Of a DNA stretch of 64,000 nt, positions 25,969 through 36,011 are shown one piece after another (position 1 is the first letter of the stretch; each line of letters begins with the position of its first letter). Position numbers and translations under genes: made by a program. The stretch is from the NCBI GenBank assembly GCA_910574285.1, contig CAJTAL010000017.1, positions 19,971 to 83,970 on the forward strand, read 5' to 3'. The notes beneath the pieces were generated by a model, which saw only the letters and a list, made by a program, of their open reading frames with translations, did no database searches and had not been told where the DNA came from. The stretch is from Lachnospiraceae bacterium. GTDB lineage: Bacteria > Bacillota > Clostridia > Lachnospirales > Lachnospiraceae.

Positions 25969-27099
25969 GTGTACGAATTATTGAAACAGGACGGTCTTGC
26001 CAAGAGGGGAAGGCTGCATACGATACACGGAACGGTTGAGACGCCTGTATTTATGAACGTGGGGACGGCCGCTGCGATCAAGGGCGCCGTGTCCACTGCT
26101 GACCTGCAGGAGATTAAGACCCAGGTAGAGCTTTCGAATACATATCATCTTCATGTCCGGCCGGGAGACAGGGTAGTGAAGAGCCTGGGAGGACTCCATA
26201 AGTTCATGGTATGGGATAAACCGATTCTGACCGATTCAGGAGGATTTCAGGTATTTTCTCTGGCGGGGCTCAGGCAGATTAAGGAAGAGGGAGTATACTT
26301 TCACTCTCACATTGACGGCAGGAAGATATTCATGGGACCGGAAGAGAGTATGCAGATACAATCCAATCTAGCCTCTACCATTGCCATGGCGTTTGATGAA
26401 TGTCCTTCCAGCGTAGCAGACAGAGCGTATATGGAAAGGTCGGTAGACCGGACTTCCCGCTGGCTTGTCCGGTGCAAACAGGAGATGGACAGGTTAAACC
26501 AGCTCCCGGATACCATTAATCGGAATCAGATGCTGTTTGGAATCAACCAGGGAGGAATCTATGAAGATATCCGGATTCGTCACGCGCAGGAGATTACGCA
26601 GTTAAAATTAGACGGTTATGCGGTGGGCGGATTGGCGGTCGGAGAGTCTCATGATGATATGTATCGGATTCTGGAGGCGGTTGTGCCGTATCTTCCTGTA
26701 GATAAACCTACTTATCTAATGGGAGTGGGAACTCCGGCGAATATCTTAGAGGCAGTGGACCGCGGCGTGGATTTCTTCGATTGTGTATATCCCAGCCGGA
26801 ACGGAAGACATGGGCATGTGTATACGAACCAGGGAAAATTAAATCTTTTTAACGCGAAGTATGAACTGGACGAAGGACCGATTGAGGAAGGATGCCGGTG
26901 TCCGGCTTGTAAGACTTATTCCAGAGCTTATATCAGACATCTTCTGAAAGCAAAAGAGATGCTGGGGATGCGTCTGTGCGTGCTGCATAATCTATATTTC
27001 TATAATACGATGATGGAAGAGATCAGAGAAGCTATCGAAGCGGGGAATTACAAAGAGTATAAATCCGCAAAATTAAAAAGAATGTCGAAAAACACTTGA
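25969..27099 (+). CDS. tgt: Queuine tRNA-ribosyltransferase
   Basis: A 376-residue enzyme that swaps guanine-34 of Asp/Asn/His/Tyr tRNAs for preQ1 in bacteria. Signatures: LTDSGGFQVFSL (catalytic Asp), NQGGIYEDIRI, DCVYPSRNGRHGHVYT (nucleophile Asp) and the zinc site CRCPACKTYSRAYIRHL with a distal His in LHNLYFYN. An ATG at 25954 overlaps the stop of the upstream gene, but AAGGAG (25957-25962) lies six bases before the GTG at 25969, and starting there gives the usual MYELLK-type N-terminus; the ATG at 25954 is the alternative. It is followed by yajC, the common tgt-yajC order. Confidence 0.95.
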   Translation: MYELLKQDGLAKRGRLHTIHGTVETPVFMNVGTAAAIKGAVSTADLQEIKTQVELSNTYHLHVRPGDRVVKSLGGLHKFMVWDKPILTDSGGFQVFSLAGLRQIKEEGVYFHSHIDGRKIFMGPEESMQIQSNLASTIAMAFDECPSSVADRAYMERSVDRTSRWLVRCKQEMDRLNQLPDTINRNQMLFGINQGGIYEDIRIRHAQEITQLKLDGYAVGGLAVGESHDDMYRILEAVVPYLPVDKPTYLMGVGTPANILEAVDRGVDFFDCVYPSRNGRHGHVYTNQGKLNLFNAKYELDEGPIEEGCRCPACKTYSRAYIRHLLKAKEMLGMRLCVLHNLYFYNTMMEEIREAIEAGNYKEYKSAKLKRMSKNT

Positions 27100-27156
27100 T
27101 GAAAGACGGATTATTGTGTATGATAGCAATATCGCTTAAATTTAGGAGGAATTTAT

Positions 27157-27462
27157 ATGTATGCATTAGCGACACAAAGCGCAGGAGCGAATTGGGCATT
27201 ATTGATTGTTGTATATGCGGTTATTTTCGGCGGTTTTTATTTTATTTTCATGAGACCGCAGAAGAAAGAGCAGAAGAGAGTACAGGCTATGATTGCCGAT
27301 ATGGAAGTCGGCGATACAGTGCTTACAACAAGCGGTTTCTATGGGGTTATTATCGATATCAGTGACAGCGATGTGATTGTAGAGTTCGGAAGCAACCGTA
27401 ACTGCCGTATTCCGATGCAGAAGTCTGCGATCGCCCAGGTTGAGAAGGCGTCTGCAGAATAA
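27157..27462 (+). CDS. yajC: Preprotein translocase subunit YajC
   Basis: A 101-residue protein with one N-terminal membrane helix (about residues 12-31, ending FIFMRPQKKEQKR, the family signature) and a small cytoplasmic domain (MIADMEVGDTVLTTSGFYGVI). It belongs to the SecDF-YajC accessory complex of the Sec translocon. AGGAGG sets the start. It is 57 bp after tgt; no secD or secF follows here. Confidence 0.95.
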   Translation: MYALATQSAGANWALLIVVYAVIFGGFYFIFMRPQKKEQKRVQAMIADMEVGDTVLTTSGFYGVIIDISDSDVIVEFGSNRNCRIPMQKSAIAQVEKASAE

Positions 27463-27480
27463 GGGGCTTTGAAGGAATGA

Positions 27481-27522
27481 AAGCGTGTGGCCGAAGGTTT
27501 TGCCTGGGCCCCACGCTTTTTC
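27481..27522 (+). terminator. Terminator after yajC
   Basis: Stem AAGCGTGTGGCC (27481-27492) with GGGCCCCACGCTT, followed by TTTTT. It closes the L,D-transpeptidase-tgt-yajC unit. Confidence 0.85.
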
Positions 27523-27576
27523 TGTTTTGTCTGATATTATCTTTCTAATATCATCTTTCTGTCATTCAGAGAAGGA

Positions 27577-29211
27577 TTAATCTTCTTCTTCGCTCTGGAA
27601 ACTATAGGTGTAACGTTTTCGGGCCATCTCATCATTTGCCAGATATTCGTCATAAGTCGTGATCTTGTCGATCAGCTTGCCGCCGGGTACGATCTCCATG
27701 ATACGGTTTGCCGTTGTCTGGACGATCTGGTGGTCCCTGCAGGAGAAGAGAAGTACGCCGGGAAATTTGATCAGTCCGTTATTCAGGGCAGTAATCGCTT
27801 CCATGTCCAGGTGGTTGGTCGGTTCGTCGAGAAGCAGGACGTTTGCGCCGGAGATCATCATCTTTGACAGGAGGCACCGTACCTTCTCTCCGCCGGAGAG
27901 TACGCGGACCCGCTTGACTCCGTCGTCACCGGAGAAAAGCATGCGTCCCAGGAAACCGCGCACATAAGTGACGTCTTTTTCCTCCGAATATTGAGTCAGC
28001 CATTCTACGATCGTGTAATCATTCTCGAATTCTTCACCGCTGTCCTGCGGGAAATATGCCTGAGAAGTGGTGATTCCCCATTTGTAAGTTCCTTCGTCCG
28101 GTTCCATCTCGCCGCTCAGAATCTGGAAAAGAGTGGTTTTGGCAAGCTCGTTGCCGCCTACGAAAGCGACTTTGTCGTCATGGTTTAATGTAAAAGAGAG
28201 ATTATCCAGGACTTTCTCTCCGTCGATGGTCTTGCTTAGATTTTCCACGGTAAGTACCTCGTTGCCGATCTCGCGGTTCGGGCGGAAATCAATGTAAGGA
28301 TACTTACGGCTGGAGGGCTGGATGTCGTCCAACTGTATTTTTTCCAACGCTCGTTTTCTGGAGGTTGCCTGCTTGGACTTGGAAGCGTTGGCGCTGAAGC
28401 GGGATATAAATTCCTGCAATTCCTTGATCTTTTCTTCTTTCTTCTTATTGGCTTCTTTCATTTGCCGGATGAGCAGTTGGCTTGATTCATACCAGAAGTC
28501 ATAATTGCCGGCATAGAGTTTGATCTTGCCATAGTCGATATCCGCGATCTGGGTACAGACTTTATTCAGAAAGTATCTGTCATGGGATACTACGATGACA
28601 GTATTGTCAAAATTGATCAGAAATTCTTCCAGCCATGCGATTGCGTCCAGATCCAGATGGTTGGTCGGCTCGTCCAGCAGAAGGATATCCGGATTGCCGA
28701 ACAGGGCCTGGGCGAGAAGAACTTTTACCTTCTCGGGTCCGTTCAGATTCTGCATGATCTCATAATGCATCTCGGAAGGGATTCCAAGACCGTTCAGAAG
28801 GGAGGCGGCGTCAGACTCTGCTTCCCAGCCGTTCATAGCGGCGAATTCCCCCTCTAATTCGCTGGCTTTGATTCCGTCTTCATCTGTAAAATCTTCCTTG
28901 GCATAGATGGCTTCTTTTTCCTTCATGATCTCGTAGAGGCGCGCATTTCCCATCATAACCGTATCGAGGACGGGATATTCATCGTATTTGAAGTGATCCT
29001 GCTGTAAGAAGGAGAGGCGTTCGCCCGGCGTGACGGCGACCTCGCCCTTACTTGGTTCCAATTGACCGGAGAGGATCTTTAAGAACGTAGATTTGCCGGC
29101 GCCGTTTGCTCCGATCAGGCCGTAACAGTTTCCTTCGGTGAATTTGATATTGACGTCTTCAAACAGGGCTTTCTTTCCCACCCGTAATGTTATATTGCTT
29201 GTACTGATCAT
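27577..29211 (-). CDS. ABC-F family ATP-binding protein (YbiT/YkpA-like)
   Basis: A 544-residue soluble protein with two ABC domains and no membrane segment, so not a transporter. Domain 1: Walker A GANGAGKST (about residue 35) and Walker B ILLLDEPTNHLD. A linker of ~80 residues rich in Lys/Glu (P-site tRNA interaction motif region) follows. Domain 2: a non-standard Walker A, GGNELAKTT (about 345), signature LSGGEKVR and VLLLDEPTNHLD. ABC-F proteins act on the ribosome E site during translation. The altered second Walker A is also seen in YbiT-like relatives. It stands alone on the minus strand. Confidence 0.92.
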   Translation of the reverse strand: MISTSNITLRVGKKALFEDVNIKFTEGNCYGLIGANGAGKSTFLKILSGQLEPSKGEVAVTPGERLSFLQQDHFKYDEYPVLDTVMMGNARLYEIMKEKEAIYAKEDFTDEDGIKASELEGEFAAMNGWEAESDAASLLNGLGIPSEMHYEIMQNLNGPEKVKVLLAQALFGNPDILLLDEPTNHLDLDAIAWLEEFLINFDNTVIVVSHDRYFLNKVCTQIADIDYGKIKLYAGNYDFWYESSQLLIRQMKEANKKKEEKIKELQEFISRFSANASKSKQATSRKRALEKIQLDDIQPSSRKYPYIDFRPNREIGNEVLTVENLSKTIDGEKVLDNLSFTLNHDDKVAFVGGNELAKTTLFQILSGEMEPDEGTYKWGITTSQAYFPQDSGEEFENDYTIVEWLTQYSEEKDVTYVRGFLGRMLFSGDDGVKRVRVLSGGEKVRCLLSKMMISGANVLLLDEPTNHLDMEAITALNNGLIKFPGVLLFSCRDHQIVQTTANRIMEIVPGGKLIDKITTYDEYLANDEMARKRYTYSFQSEEED

Positions 29212-29329
29212 ATGCTTCCCTACTCCTTACTTTTTAAATTACTTCGCCTATCTTACCAAATATGGGAAGAAATAGCAAGGATGTTTGCAGCTTAATATAT
29301 GAAAAGTAACTTAAATCGAAAGAGAACTG

Positions 29330-29359
29330 TTGTACGGAACAGGGAAATAGGTATATAAT
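29330..29359 (+). promoter_or_regulatory. Promoter of the patatin-like gene
   Basis: TTGTAC (29330-29335), an 18-nt spacer and perfect TATAAT (29354-29359), 60 bp before the start. Confidence 0.6.
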
Positions 29360-29419
29360 AGCAAAGGGAAAAATAGTGTAAAACAATACAAATATATTAC
29401 AGGAAAAGAGGTATCGTTC

Positions 29420-30286
29420 ATGATAAAAGCGACAATGGTATTAGAAGGCGGAGCAACCAGAGGGGTATTTACCTCAGGGGTTTTAGATTATCTGATGGAA
29501 CAGGGCCTGTATACGTCTCATGTGATCGGGGTGTCTGCCGGCGCCTGTAACGGAGTGGATTATGTATCAAGGCAGATAGGAAGAACCAGGGACTGTATGA
29601 TTCATAAGGAGCGGGAATACAGCTATTACTATGGATTCCGGAAATTTATACGGGAAAAGAGCCTGATGGATATGGATATGATATTTGACCGGTATCCCAA
29701 CGAATATTTTCCTTTTGATTATGATACGTATTTTAATTCCGAGATGGAATGTGAGATGGTTACGACAAATTGTGAGACCGGCCAGGCGGAATATATGACG
29801 GAGAGACAGGACAAAGCACGGCTTATGAAGATATGCCGGGCGTCCTGCAGCATGCCTCTGGTCGCCCCTATCGTGAATGTGGACGGAACGCCTTATCTGG
29901 ACGGAGGACTGGCGGATTCGATTCCGGTGGGCAGGGCGATAGAACTTGGAAATAAAAGGATTATAGTGGTTCTGACCAGGAATCCCGGATATCGCAAAAA
30001 ACCGACGTCCCAGGCTGTGGCAGATCTGTATCGGAGGGCGTACAAGAAGTACCCAGAACTGGTCAGGGTAACGATTCGAAGAAATTATGAATATAACCGG
30101 CAGATCCGGCTGGTAGAACAGTTGGAGCGGGAGGGAAAGATCTTTGTGTTCAGCCCGCGTATTCCCACTGTTTCGCGTATTGAGAAGGATTGTGACGCGC
30201 TGAAACATTTCTATGAGCATGGATATCAGCAGGCGAAGAAGAGGCATGCAGAACTGCAGGCGTATCTGGAGAAATGGCAAATTTAG
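29420..30286 (+). CDS. Patatin-like phospholipase
   Basis: A 288-residue cytoplasmic protein. The patatin signatures are all present: oxyanion loop EGGATRGVFTSG (about residue 9), nucleophile elbow GVSAG (Ser about 41) and catalytic Asp in LDGGLADSIPVGRAIE (about 160). The family has lipid acyl hydrolase activity; relatives such as RssA/YjdJ-type proteins are of unclear role. It lacks a signal peptide. It has its own promoter and is 80 bp upstream of leuB, which also has a promoter. Confidence 0.9.
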   Translation: MIKATMVLEGGATRGVFTSGVLDYLMEQGLYTSHVIGVSAGACNGVDYVSRQIGRTRDCMIHKEREYSYYYGFRKFIREKSLMDMDMIFDRYPNEYFPFDYDTYFNSEMECEMVTTNCETGQAEYMTERQDKARLMKICRASCSMPLVAPIVNVDGTPYLDGGLADSIPVGRAIELGNKRIIVVLTRNPGYRKKPTSQAVADLYRRAYKKYPELVRVTIRRNYEYNRQIRLVEQLEREGKIFVFSPRIPTVSRIEKDCDALKHFYEHGYQQAKKRHAELQAYLEKWQI

Positions 30287-30298
30287 TCGATTAAAGTC

Positions 30299-30327
30299 TT
30301 GAAACATGCAGAAAAATAGGATATTAT
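30299..30327 (+). promoter_or_regulatory. Promoter of the leuB-ilvD-ilvB genes
   Basis: TTGAAA (30299-30304), a 17-nt spacer and TATTAT (30322-30327). The leader is short, so no T-box or leader-peptide attenuator fits here. Confidence 0.6.
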
Positions 30328-30365
30328 AAAGGCTAATGTATTTGAATATAGGAAGGAAGAGGATT

Positions 30366-31451
30366 ATGGTGCTGAGAATCGGTGTGATCAAAGGGGACGG
30401 AATCGGTCCTGAGATCGTAACGGAAGCCATGAAGGTATTGGATCAGGTTGCGAAAGTATATGGGCATACTTGCGATTATACGCAGTTACTGATGGGAGGC
30501 GCGTCGATCGATGTGCATGGAGTGCCGCTGACGGATGAGACTGTGGCGGAGGCAAAGAAGTGTGATGCTGTGTTGATGGGCTCCATCGGGGGAGATGCGA
30601 AGACCTCGCCCTGGTATCAGTTGGAACCGTCAAAGAGACCGGAGGCAGGATTGCTTCGGATTCGTAAAGAGCTGAATCTGTTTGCAAACTTAAGGCCCGC
30701 AGTCCTGTATGACGAATTAAAGGGAGCGTGTCCGCTTAAAGAGGAGATTACAGAGGGCGGATTCGATATGATGATTATGAGAGAGCTGACAGGAGGCCTG
30801 TATTTCGGAGAGCGGAAAACCGTGGAAGAAAACGGCGTCATGACGGCGTACGACTCTCTTACATATAATGAACATGAGATCCGCAGGATTGCAAAGCGCG
30901 GATTCGATATAGCCATGAAACGCAGGAAGAAAGTAACCAGCGTGGACAAGGCGAATGTCCTGGATTCTTCCAGGCTCTGGAGAAAGGTTGTGGAGGAAGT
31001 AGCCTTGGAGTACCCGGAGGTAACCTTAGAGCACATGCTTGTAGATAACTGTGCGATGCAGTTAGTTAAAGATCCGAAACAGTTTGACGTGATCCTGACG
31101 GAGAATATGTTCGGAGATATCCTGTCTGATGAGGCGAGTATGGTGACTGGTTCCATCGGGATGCTTGCAAGCGCCAGCCTGAATGAGACGAAATTCGGAC
31201 TCTATGAGCCGAGCGGCGGTTCTGCGCCGGATATCGCCGGAAAAGGTATTGCCAACCCTATCGCGACGATCCTGTCTGCGGCGATGATGTTGCGTTTCAG
31301 TTTCGATCTGGATCAAGAGGCTGACGCGATCGAGCACGCGGTTGCGAAGGTATTAGAGGAAGGATACCGGACGATTGACATTATGTCGGAAGGAAAGCAG
31401 CAGGTCAGGACGGATAAGATGGGCGACCTGATCGCAGGAAATATTGGTTAA
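30366..31451 (+). CDS. leuB: 3-isopropylmalate dehydrogenase
   Basis: A 361-residue NAD-dependent enzyme, third step of leucine synthesis. Signatures: [11 protein letters not shown], the substrate helix [22 protein letters not shown] (residues about 86-107), [25 protein letters not shown] and [26 protein letters not shown] longer frame opens at 30336, but GGAAGGAAGAGG fits the ATG at 30366. Other leucine genes (leuA, leuCD) are not in the window. The gene is followed by ilvD in the same direction, so it is part of a branched-chain amino acid unit. Confidence 0.93.
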   Translation: MVLRIGVIKGDGIGPEIVTEAMKVLDQVAKVYGHTCDYTQLLMGGASIDVHGVPLTDETVAEAKKCDAVLMGSIGGDAKTSPWYQLEPSKRPEAGLLRIRKELNLFANLRPAVLYDELKGACPLKEEITEGGFDMMIMRELTGGLYFGERKTVEENGVMTAYDSLTYNEHEIRRIAKRGFDIAMKRRKKVTSVDKANVLDSSRLWRKVVEEVALEYPEVTLEHMLVDNCAMQLVKDPKQFDVILTENMFGDILSDEASMVTGSIGMLASASLNETKFGLYEPSGGSAPDIAGKGIANPIATILSAAMMLRFSFDLDQEADAIEHAVAKVLEEGYRTIDIMSEGKQQVRTDKMGDLIAGNIG

Positions 31452-31482
31452 CAAAAAGGACTATAGGGTTAGGAGGTTTATT

Positions 31483-33153
31483 ATGAGAAGTGATACAGTT
31501 ACAAAAGGAAAGCAGCAGGCTCCCCACCGTTCATTGTTCAATGCGCTGGGGCTTACACAAGAAGAGATGGACCGTCCTCTGGTAGGGATCGTCAGTTCTT
31601 ATAATGAGATCGTTCCGGGACACATGAATCTGGATAAGATTGTAAATGCAGTAAAGCAGGGAGTCGCCATGGCAGGCGGGACGCCCATCGTATTCCCGGC
31701 GATCGCGGTATGCGACGGAATCGCCATGGGACATATCGGAATGAAATATTCACTGGTTACCAGAGATCTGATCGCAGATTCCACGGAGGCTATGGCGCTT
31801 GCGCACCAGTTCGACGCCCTGGTGATGGTGCCGAATTGTGATAAGAATGTGCCGGGGCTTCTGATGGCGGCGGCAAGAATCAACGTTCCGACTATCTTCG
31901 TCAGCGGCGGTCCCATGCTTGCGGGCCATATAAAAGGAAAGAAAACGAGTCTTTCCAGCATGTTCGAGGCGGTAGGAGCGAATGCGGCAGGCAAGATCAC
32001 GGATGAAGATCTGTGTGAATTCGAGAATAAGACATGTCCGACCTGCGGTTCTTGTTCCGGTATGTATACGGCGAACAGTATGAACTGCCTGACAGAGGTG
32101 CTTGGAATGGGACTTGGCGGAAACGGAACCATTCCCGCGGTCTATTCGGCGAGAATCCGCCTTGCAAAACAGGCAGGTATGAAGGTAATGGAGTTATTGG
32201 AGAAGAACATCCGTCCAAGAGATATCATGACAGAGAAAGCCATCCTGAATGCGCTTACCGTAGATATGGCGCTGGGGTGTTCGACAAACAGTATGCTTCA
32301 TCTTCCGGCAATCGCACATGAGATCGGGATGGATTTTGAGATAGACTTTGCCAACGGTATCAGTGAGAAGACGCCGAATCTCTGTCATCTGGCTCCGGCA
32401 GGTCCTACATATATGGAAGATCTGAATGAAGCAGGCGGAGTATATGCCGTTATGGCAGAGTTGAATAAGAAGAATCTGCTTCATACGGATTGTATGACGG
32501 TGACAGGAAAGACTGTGGGGGAGAATATCAAGGATGCGGTGAACAAAGATCCGGAAGTTATCCGCCCTATCGACAATCCATATACACAGACGGGAGGCCT
32601 TGCCGTATTAAAAGGCAATCTGGCCCCGGACGGCAGCGTAGTGAAGCGTTCCGCGGTGGTAGAAGAGATGCTTGTCCATGAAGGACCGGCAAGAGTGTTT
32701 GAATGTGAAGAAGATGCGATTGACGCCATTAAAGGCGGCAGGATCGCGGCGGGTGACGTGGTGGTGATCCGTTACGAAGGGCCGAAGGGCGGTCCGGGTA
32801 TGAGAGAGATGCTCAATCCGACTTCTGCGATTGCAGGAATGGGGCTTGGTTCCAGCGTGGCGCTGATTACAGACGGACGGTTCAGCGGAGCCTCCAGGGG
32901 AGCTTCCATCGGGCATGTATCTCCGGAGGCAGCGGTCGGCGGACCTATCGCGTTGGTGGAAGAAGGGGATATCATCAAGATAGATATTCCGAATCTGAAG
33001 CTGGAGCTTGACGTATCAGACGAGGAGCTGGCGAAGAGAAGAGAAGCATGGAAGCCGAGGGAGCCGAGAGTGACGACAGGATATCTGGCAAGGTATGCTG
33101 CGATGGTAACCTCCGGTAACCGCGGGGCAATCCTGGAGATACCTGGGAAATAA
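31483..33153 (+). CDS. ilvD: Dihydroxy-acid dehydratase
   Basis: A 556-residue iron-sulfur enzyme that dehydrates dihydroxy acids to the keto acids of valine and isoleucine. Cluster and signature motifs: NCDKNVPG (Cys about 122) and [18 protein letters not shown] (about 190-207), then [20 protein letters not shown] near the end. AGGAGG at 31471-31476 marks the ATG at 31483. It is 31 bp after leuB and 27 bp before ilvB, so cotranscribed. Confidence 0.96.
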   Translation: MRSDTVTKGKQQAPHRSLFNALGLTQEEMDRPLVGIVSSYNEIVPGHMNLDKIVNAVKQGVAMAGGTPIVFPAIAVCDGIAMGHIGMKYSLVTRDLIADSTEAMALAHQFDALVMVPNCDKNVPGLLMAAARINVPTIFVSGGPMLAGHIKGKKTSLSSMFEAVGANAAGKITDEDLCEFENKTCPTCGSCSGMYTANSMNCLTEVLGMGLGGNGTIPAVYSARIRLAKQAGMKVMELLEKNIRPRDIMTEKAILNALTVDMALGCSTNSMLHLPAIAHEIGMDFEIDFANGISEKTPNLCHLAPAGPTYMEDLNEAGGVYAVMAELNKKNLLHTDCMTVTGKTVGENIKDAVNKDPEVIRPIDNPYTQTGGLAVLKGNLAPDGSVVKRSAVVEEMLVHEGPARVFECEEDAIDAIKGGRIAAGDVVVIRYEGPKGGPGMREMLNPTSAIAGMGLGSSVALITDGRFSGASRGASIGHVSPEAAVGGPIALVEEGDIIKIDIPNLKLELDVSDEELAKRREAWKPREPRVTTGYLARYAAMVTSGNRGAILEIPGK

Positions 33154-33180
33154 GATATAAAAGACAGGAGAATGACAGAT

Positions 33181-34860
33181 ATGCAGTTGACGGGATCAGA
33201 GATATTGATCGAATGTTTAAAAGAGCAGGGCGTCGATACCGTGTTTGGTTATCCGGGGGGCGCCATCCTGAATGTATATGACGAATTATACAAGCATAGT
33301 GATGAGATTAAGCATATCCTGACCTCCCATGAACAGGGAGCGGCGCATGCGGCGGACGGATATGCAAGGGCGACCGGAAAAGTCGGCGTATGTTTTGCGA
33401 CCAGCGGTCCGGGAGCGACGAATCTTGTGACAGGCATTGCCACCGCATATATGGATTCGATCCCCATCGTGGCGGTTACCTGTAACGTGGGAGTAAGCCT
33501 TCTGGGAAAAGACAGCTTCCAGGAAATTGATATTGCAGGAATCACAATGCCGATCACAAAGCATAATTATATAGTAAAGGACGTGAATGTCCTTGCCGAT
33601 ACGATCAGGAAAGCATTTGTTATTGCGAAGAAGGGAAGACCGGGACCGGTATTGATTGACATTCCCAAAGATGTAACGGCGAATAAGGCGGAGTATCAGA
33701 AGGAAACGCCTAAGCCGGTAGTTCCTTCGCAAGACGTGAGTGAAGCGGAGCTTGAGGCGGCGGTCTCGCTGATTACGGAAGCAAAGAAACCATACGTCTT
33801 CGTAGGCGGCGGCGCGATTCTGTCCGGCGCCAGCGAGGAGCTGGGCGTTTTTGTCAGGAAAGTAGACGCGCCGGTGACGGATTCCCTTATGGGAAAAGGA
33901 GCGTTTCCGGGGACGGATCCGCTTTATACCGGTATGCTTGGCATGCATGGAACAAAGACTTCAAATTATGGGGTCAGCGAGTGCGATCTTCTGATCGTAA
34001 TCGGGGCAAGATTCAGCGACCGTGTAACCGGTAACGCGAAGAAATTCGCCAGTCATGCCAAGATCCTGCAGATTGACGTCGATCCTGCGGAGATGGATAA
34101 GAATGTACTGATCACCCAGGGGGTGACCGGAGATATCAAAGTAGTGCTCGGTATTCTGAACGAGAGATTAAAGCAGCAGGAGCATAAGGAATGGATCGGA
34201 AAGATTATGGAGTATAAGGAACGCTATCCTTTGTCTTATCATCCGGATATCTTAACGGGTCCTTATGTAGTGGAAGAGATCTACCGCCAGACGAAGGGCG
34301 ATGCAATCGTGGTGACCGAGGTGGGTCAGCATCAGATGTGGGCGGCGCAGTTCTATCGTTACGCCAGGCCAAGGACTCTCCTGACTTCAGGAGGACTTGG
34401 AACCATGGGTTATGGACTGGGGGCGGCGCTCGGCGCGAAAACGGGTATGCCGGATAAGACGGTGGTCAATATTGCCGGCGACGGCTGTTTCCGTATGAAT
34501 ATGAATGAGATTGCGACGGCTGTCCGCTATAATATTCCGGTGATTCAGGTTGTTATAAATAATCACGTTCTGGGAATGGTTCGCCAGTGGCAGAATCTGT
34601 TCTATGGACAGAGATATTCGGCAACCATACTCAATGACGCCGTAGATTTTGTGAAGCTGGCAGAAGCGATGGGAGCGGAAGGAATCCGTGCGGCTACACA
34701 GGAAGAATTCAGAGAGGCATTTGCAAGGGCGTTGACATTAGGCAAGCCTGTGGTTATCGACTGTCAGATCGACTGCGACGACAAGGTATGGCCCATGGTA
34801 GCGCCTGGCAAAGCGATCGACGAAGTCTTTGATGAAAAGGATCTTGAAAAAGGCAAGTAA
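33181..34860 (+). CDS. ilvB: Acetolactate synthase large subunit
   Basis: A 559-residue thiamin-diphosphate enzyme, first common step of valine/isoleucine synthesis. Signatures: FGYPGGAILNVYDEL with the catalytic Glu in HEQGAAHAADGYARATG (about residue 48), FQEIDIAGITMPITKHNY (FAD-binding region of the biosynthetic type), and the TPP site GDGCFRMNMNE to INNHVLGMVRQWQ (about 437-470). AGGAG lies one base before an ATG at 33172 and ten before the ATG at 33181, so the latter is preferred. The small regulatory subunit (ilvN/ilvH) is not adjacent and should lie elsewhere. Confidence 0.95.
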   Translation: MQLTGSEILIECLKEQGVDTVFGYPGGAILNVYDELYKHSDEIKHILTSHEQGAAHAADGYARATGKVGVCFATSGPGATNLVTGIATAYMDSIPIVAVTCNVGVSLLGKDSFQEIDIAGITMPITKHNYIVKDVNVLADTIRKAFVIAKKGRPGPVLIDIPKDVTANKAEYQKETPKPVVPSQDVSEAELEAAVSLITEAKKPYVFVGGGAILSGASEELGVFVRKVDAPVTDSLMGKGAFPGTDPLYTGMLGMHGTKTSNYGVSECDLLIVIGARFSDRVTGNAKKFASHAKILQIDVDPAEMDKNVLITQGVTGDIKVVLGILNERLKQQEHKEWIGKIMEYKERYPLSYHPDILTGPYVVEEIYRQTKGDAIVVTEVGQHQMWAAQFYRYARPRTLLTSGGLGTMGYGLGAALGAKTGMPDKTVVNIAGDGCFRMNMNEIATAVRYNIPVIQVVINNHVLGMVRQWQNLFYGQRYSATILNDAVDFVKLAEAMGAEGIRAATQEEFREAFARALTLGKPVVIDCQIDCDDKVWPMVAPGKAIDEVFDEKDLEKGK

Positions 34861-34926
34861 GAATCATTTCGATTGCGGCGCCGAACGAAGGGGCAATGAT
34901 ATATATCAGAAAGGTGAGGAACGAAT

Positions 34927-36009
34927 ATGAGCAGAGTGTACAATTTTTCGGCAGGACCGGCGGTATTACCGGAGGAAGTGCTGAGAGAAGCAGCAGAGGA
35001 AATGTTAGATTATAATGGAATAGGAATGTCCGTCATGGAGATGAGTCACCGCTCAAAGGCGTTTCAGGAGATTATCGATACGGCAGAGGCAGATCTGCGT
35101 GAATTGATGGAGATTCCGGACGATTATGCGGTATTATTCCTGCAGGGCGGCGCGTCGCAGCAGTTTGCCGCGGTTCCGATGAATCTTATGAAGAATAAGG
35201 AAGCAGACTATATCGTCACCGGACAGTGGGCGAAGAAAGCGGCTGAAGAGGCGAAAAAATACGGGAAAGTCAATATCGTGGCTTCCTCTGCAGATAAGAC
35301 GTTTTCCTATATTCCGGATTGTAAGGATCTTCCGATCTCCGAAAATGCGGATTATGTGTATATCTGTGAGAATAATACGATATATGGGACGAAATATAAA
35401 GAGCTGCCGGATACCAAAGGAAAGCTTTTGGTGGCGGACGTCTCTTCCTGTTTCCTGTCCGAACCGGTGGATGTGACCAGGTACGGCGTTATCTACGGAG
35501 GAGTGCAGAAGAATATCGGTCCTGCGGGGACGGTTGTCGTAATCATCCGTAAAGACCTGATTACGGACGACGTGCTTCCGGGGACGCCGACTATGTTAAA
35601 TTACAAGACACATGCGGACGCAGGATCTCTGTACAATACGCCGCCGGCATATGGAATCTATATCTGTGGAAAAGTATTCAAGTGGATTAAGAAACAGGGC
35701 GGACTTGCGGTGATGAAGGAGCATAACGAGAAGAAAGCGAAGATATTATATGATTATCTGGATCAGAGTAAGATGTTCAGCGGAACCGTAGAACCAAAAG
35801 ACCGGTCGCTTATGAATGTTCCTTTCGTAACAGGAGACGAGGAATTAGACGCCAGATTTATTAAAGAATCGAAAGAGGCGGGATTCGAGAACCTGAAAGG
35901 GCATCGTACGGTGGGAGGCATGCGTGCAAGTATCTATAACGCGATGCCGATCGAAGGCGTTCAGGCGCTGGTTGAATTTATGAAGAAGTTTGAAGAGGAG
36001 AATTTGTAA
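34927..36009 (+). CDS. serC: Phosphoserine aminotransferase
   Basis: A 360-residue PLP enzyme that makes 3-phosphoserine from 3-phosphohydroxypyruvate. Signatures: YNFSAGPAVLPEEVLREAA at the start, MEMSHRSKAFQEI, and the PLP Lys in YGGVQKNIGPAGTVVVI (about residue 197), with HRTVGGMRASIYNAMPIEGV near the end. AAAGGTGAGG precedes the start. It is followed two bases later by serA, so the two are coupled. Confidence 0.96.
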   Translation: MSRVYNFSAGPAVLPEEVLREAAEEMLDYNGIGMSVMEMSHRSKAFQEIIDTAEADLRELMEIPDDYAVLFLQGGASQQFAAVPMNLMKNKEADYIVTGQWAKKAAEEAKKYGKVNIVASSADKTFSYIPDCKDLPISENADYVYICENNTIYGTKYKELPDTKGKLLVADVSSCFLSEPVDVTRYGVIYGGVQKNIGPAGTVVVIIRKDLITDDVLPGTPTMLNYKTHADAGSLYNTPPAYGIYICGKVFKWIKKQGGLAVMKEHNEKKAKILYDYLDQSKMFSGTVEPKDRSLMNVPFVTGDEELDARFIKESKEAGFENLKGHRTVGGMRASIYNAMPIEGVQALVEFMKKFEEENL

Positions 36010-36011
36010 TC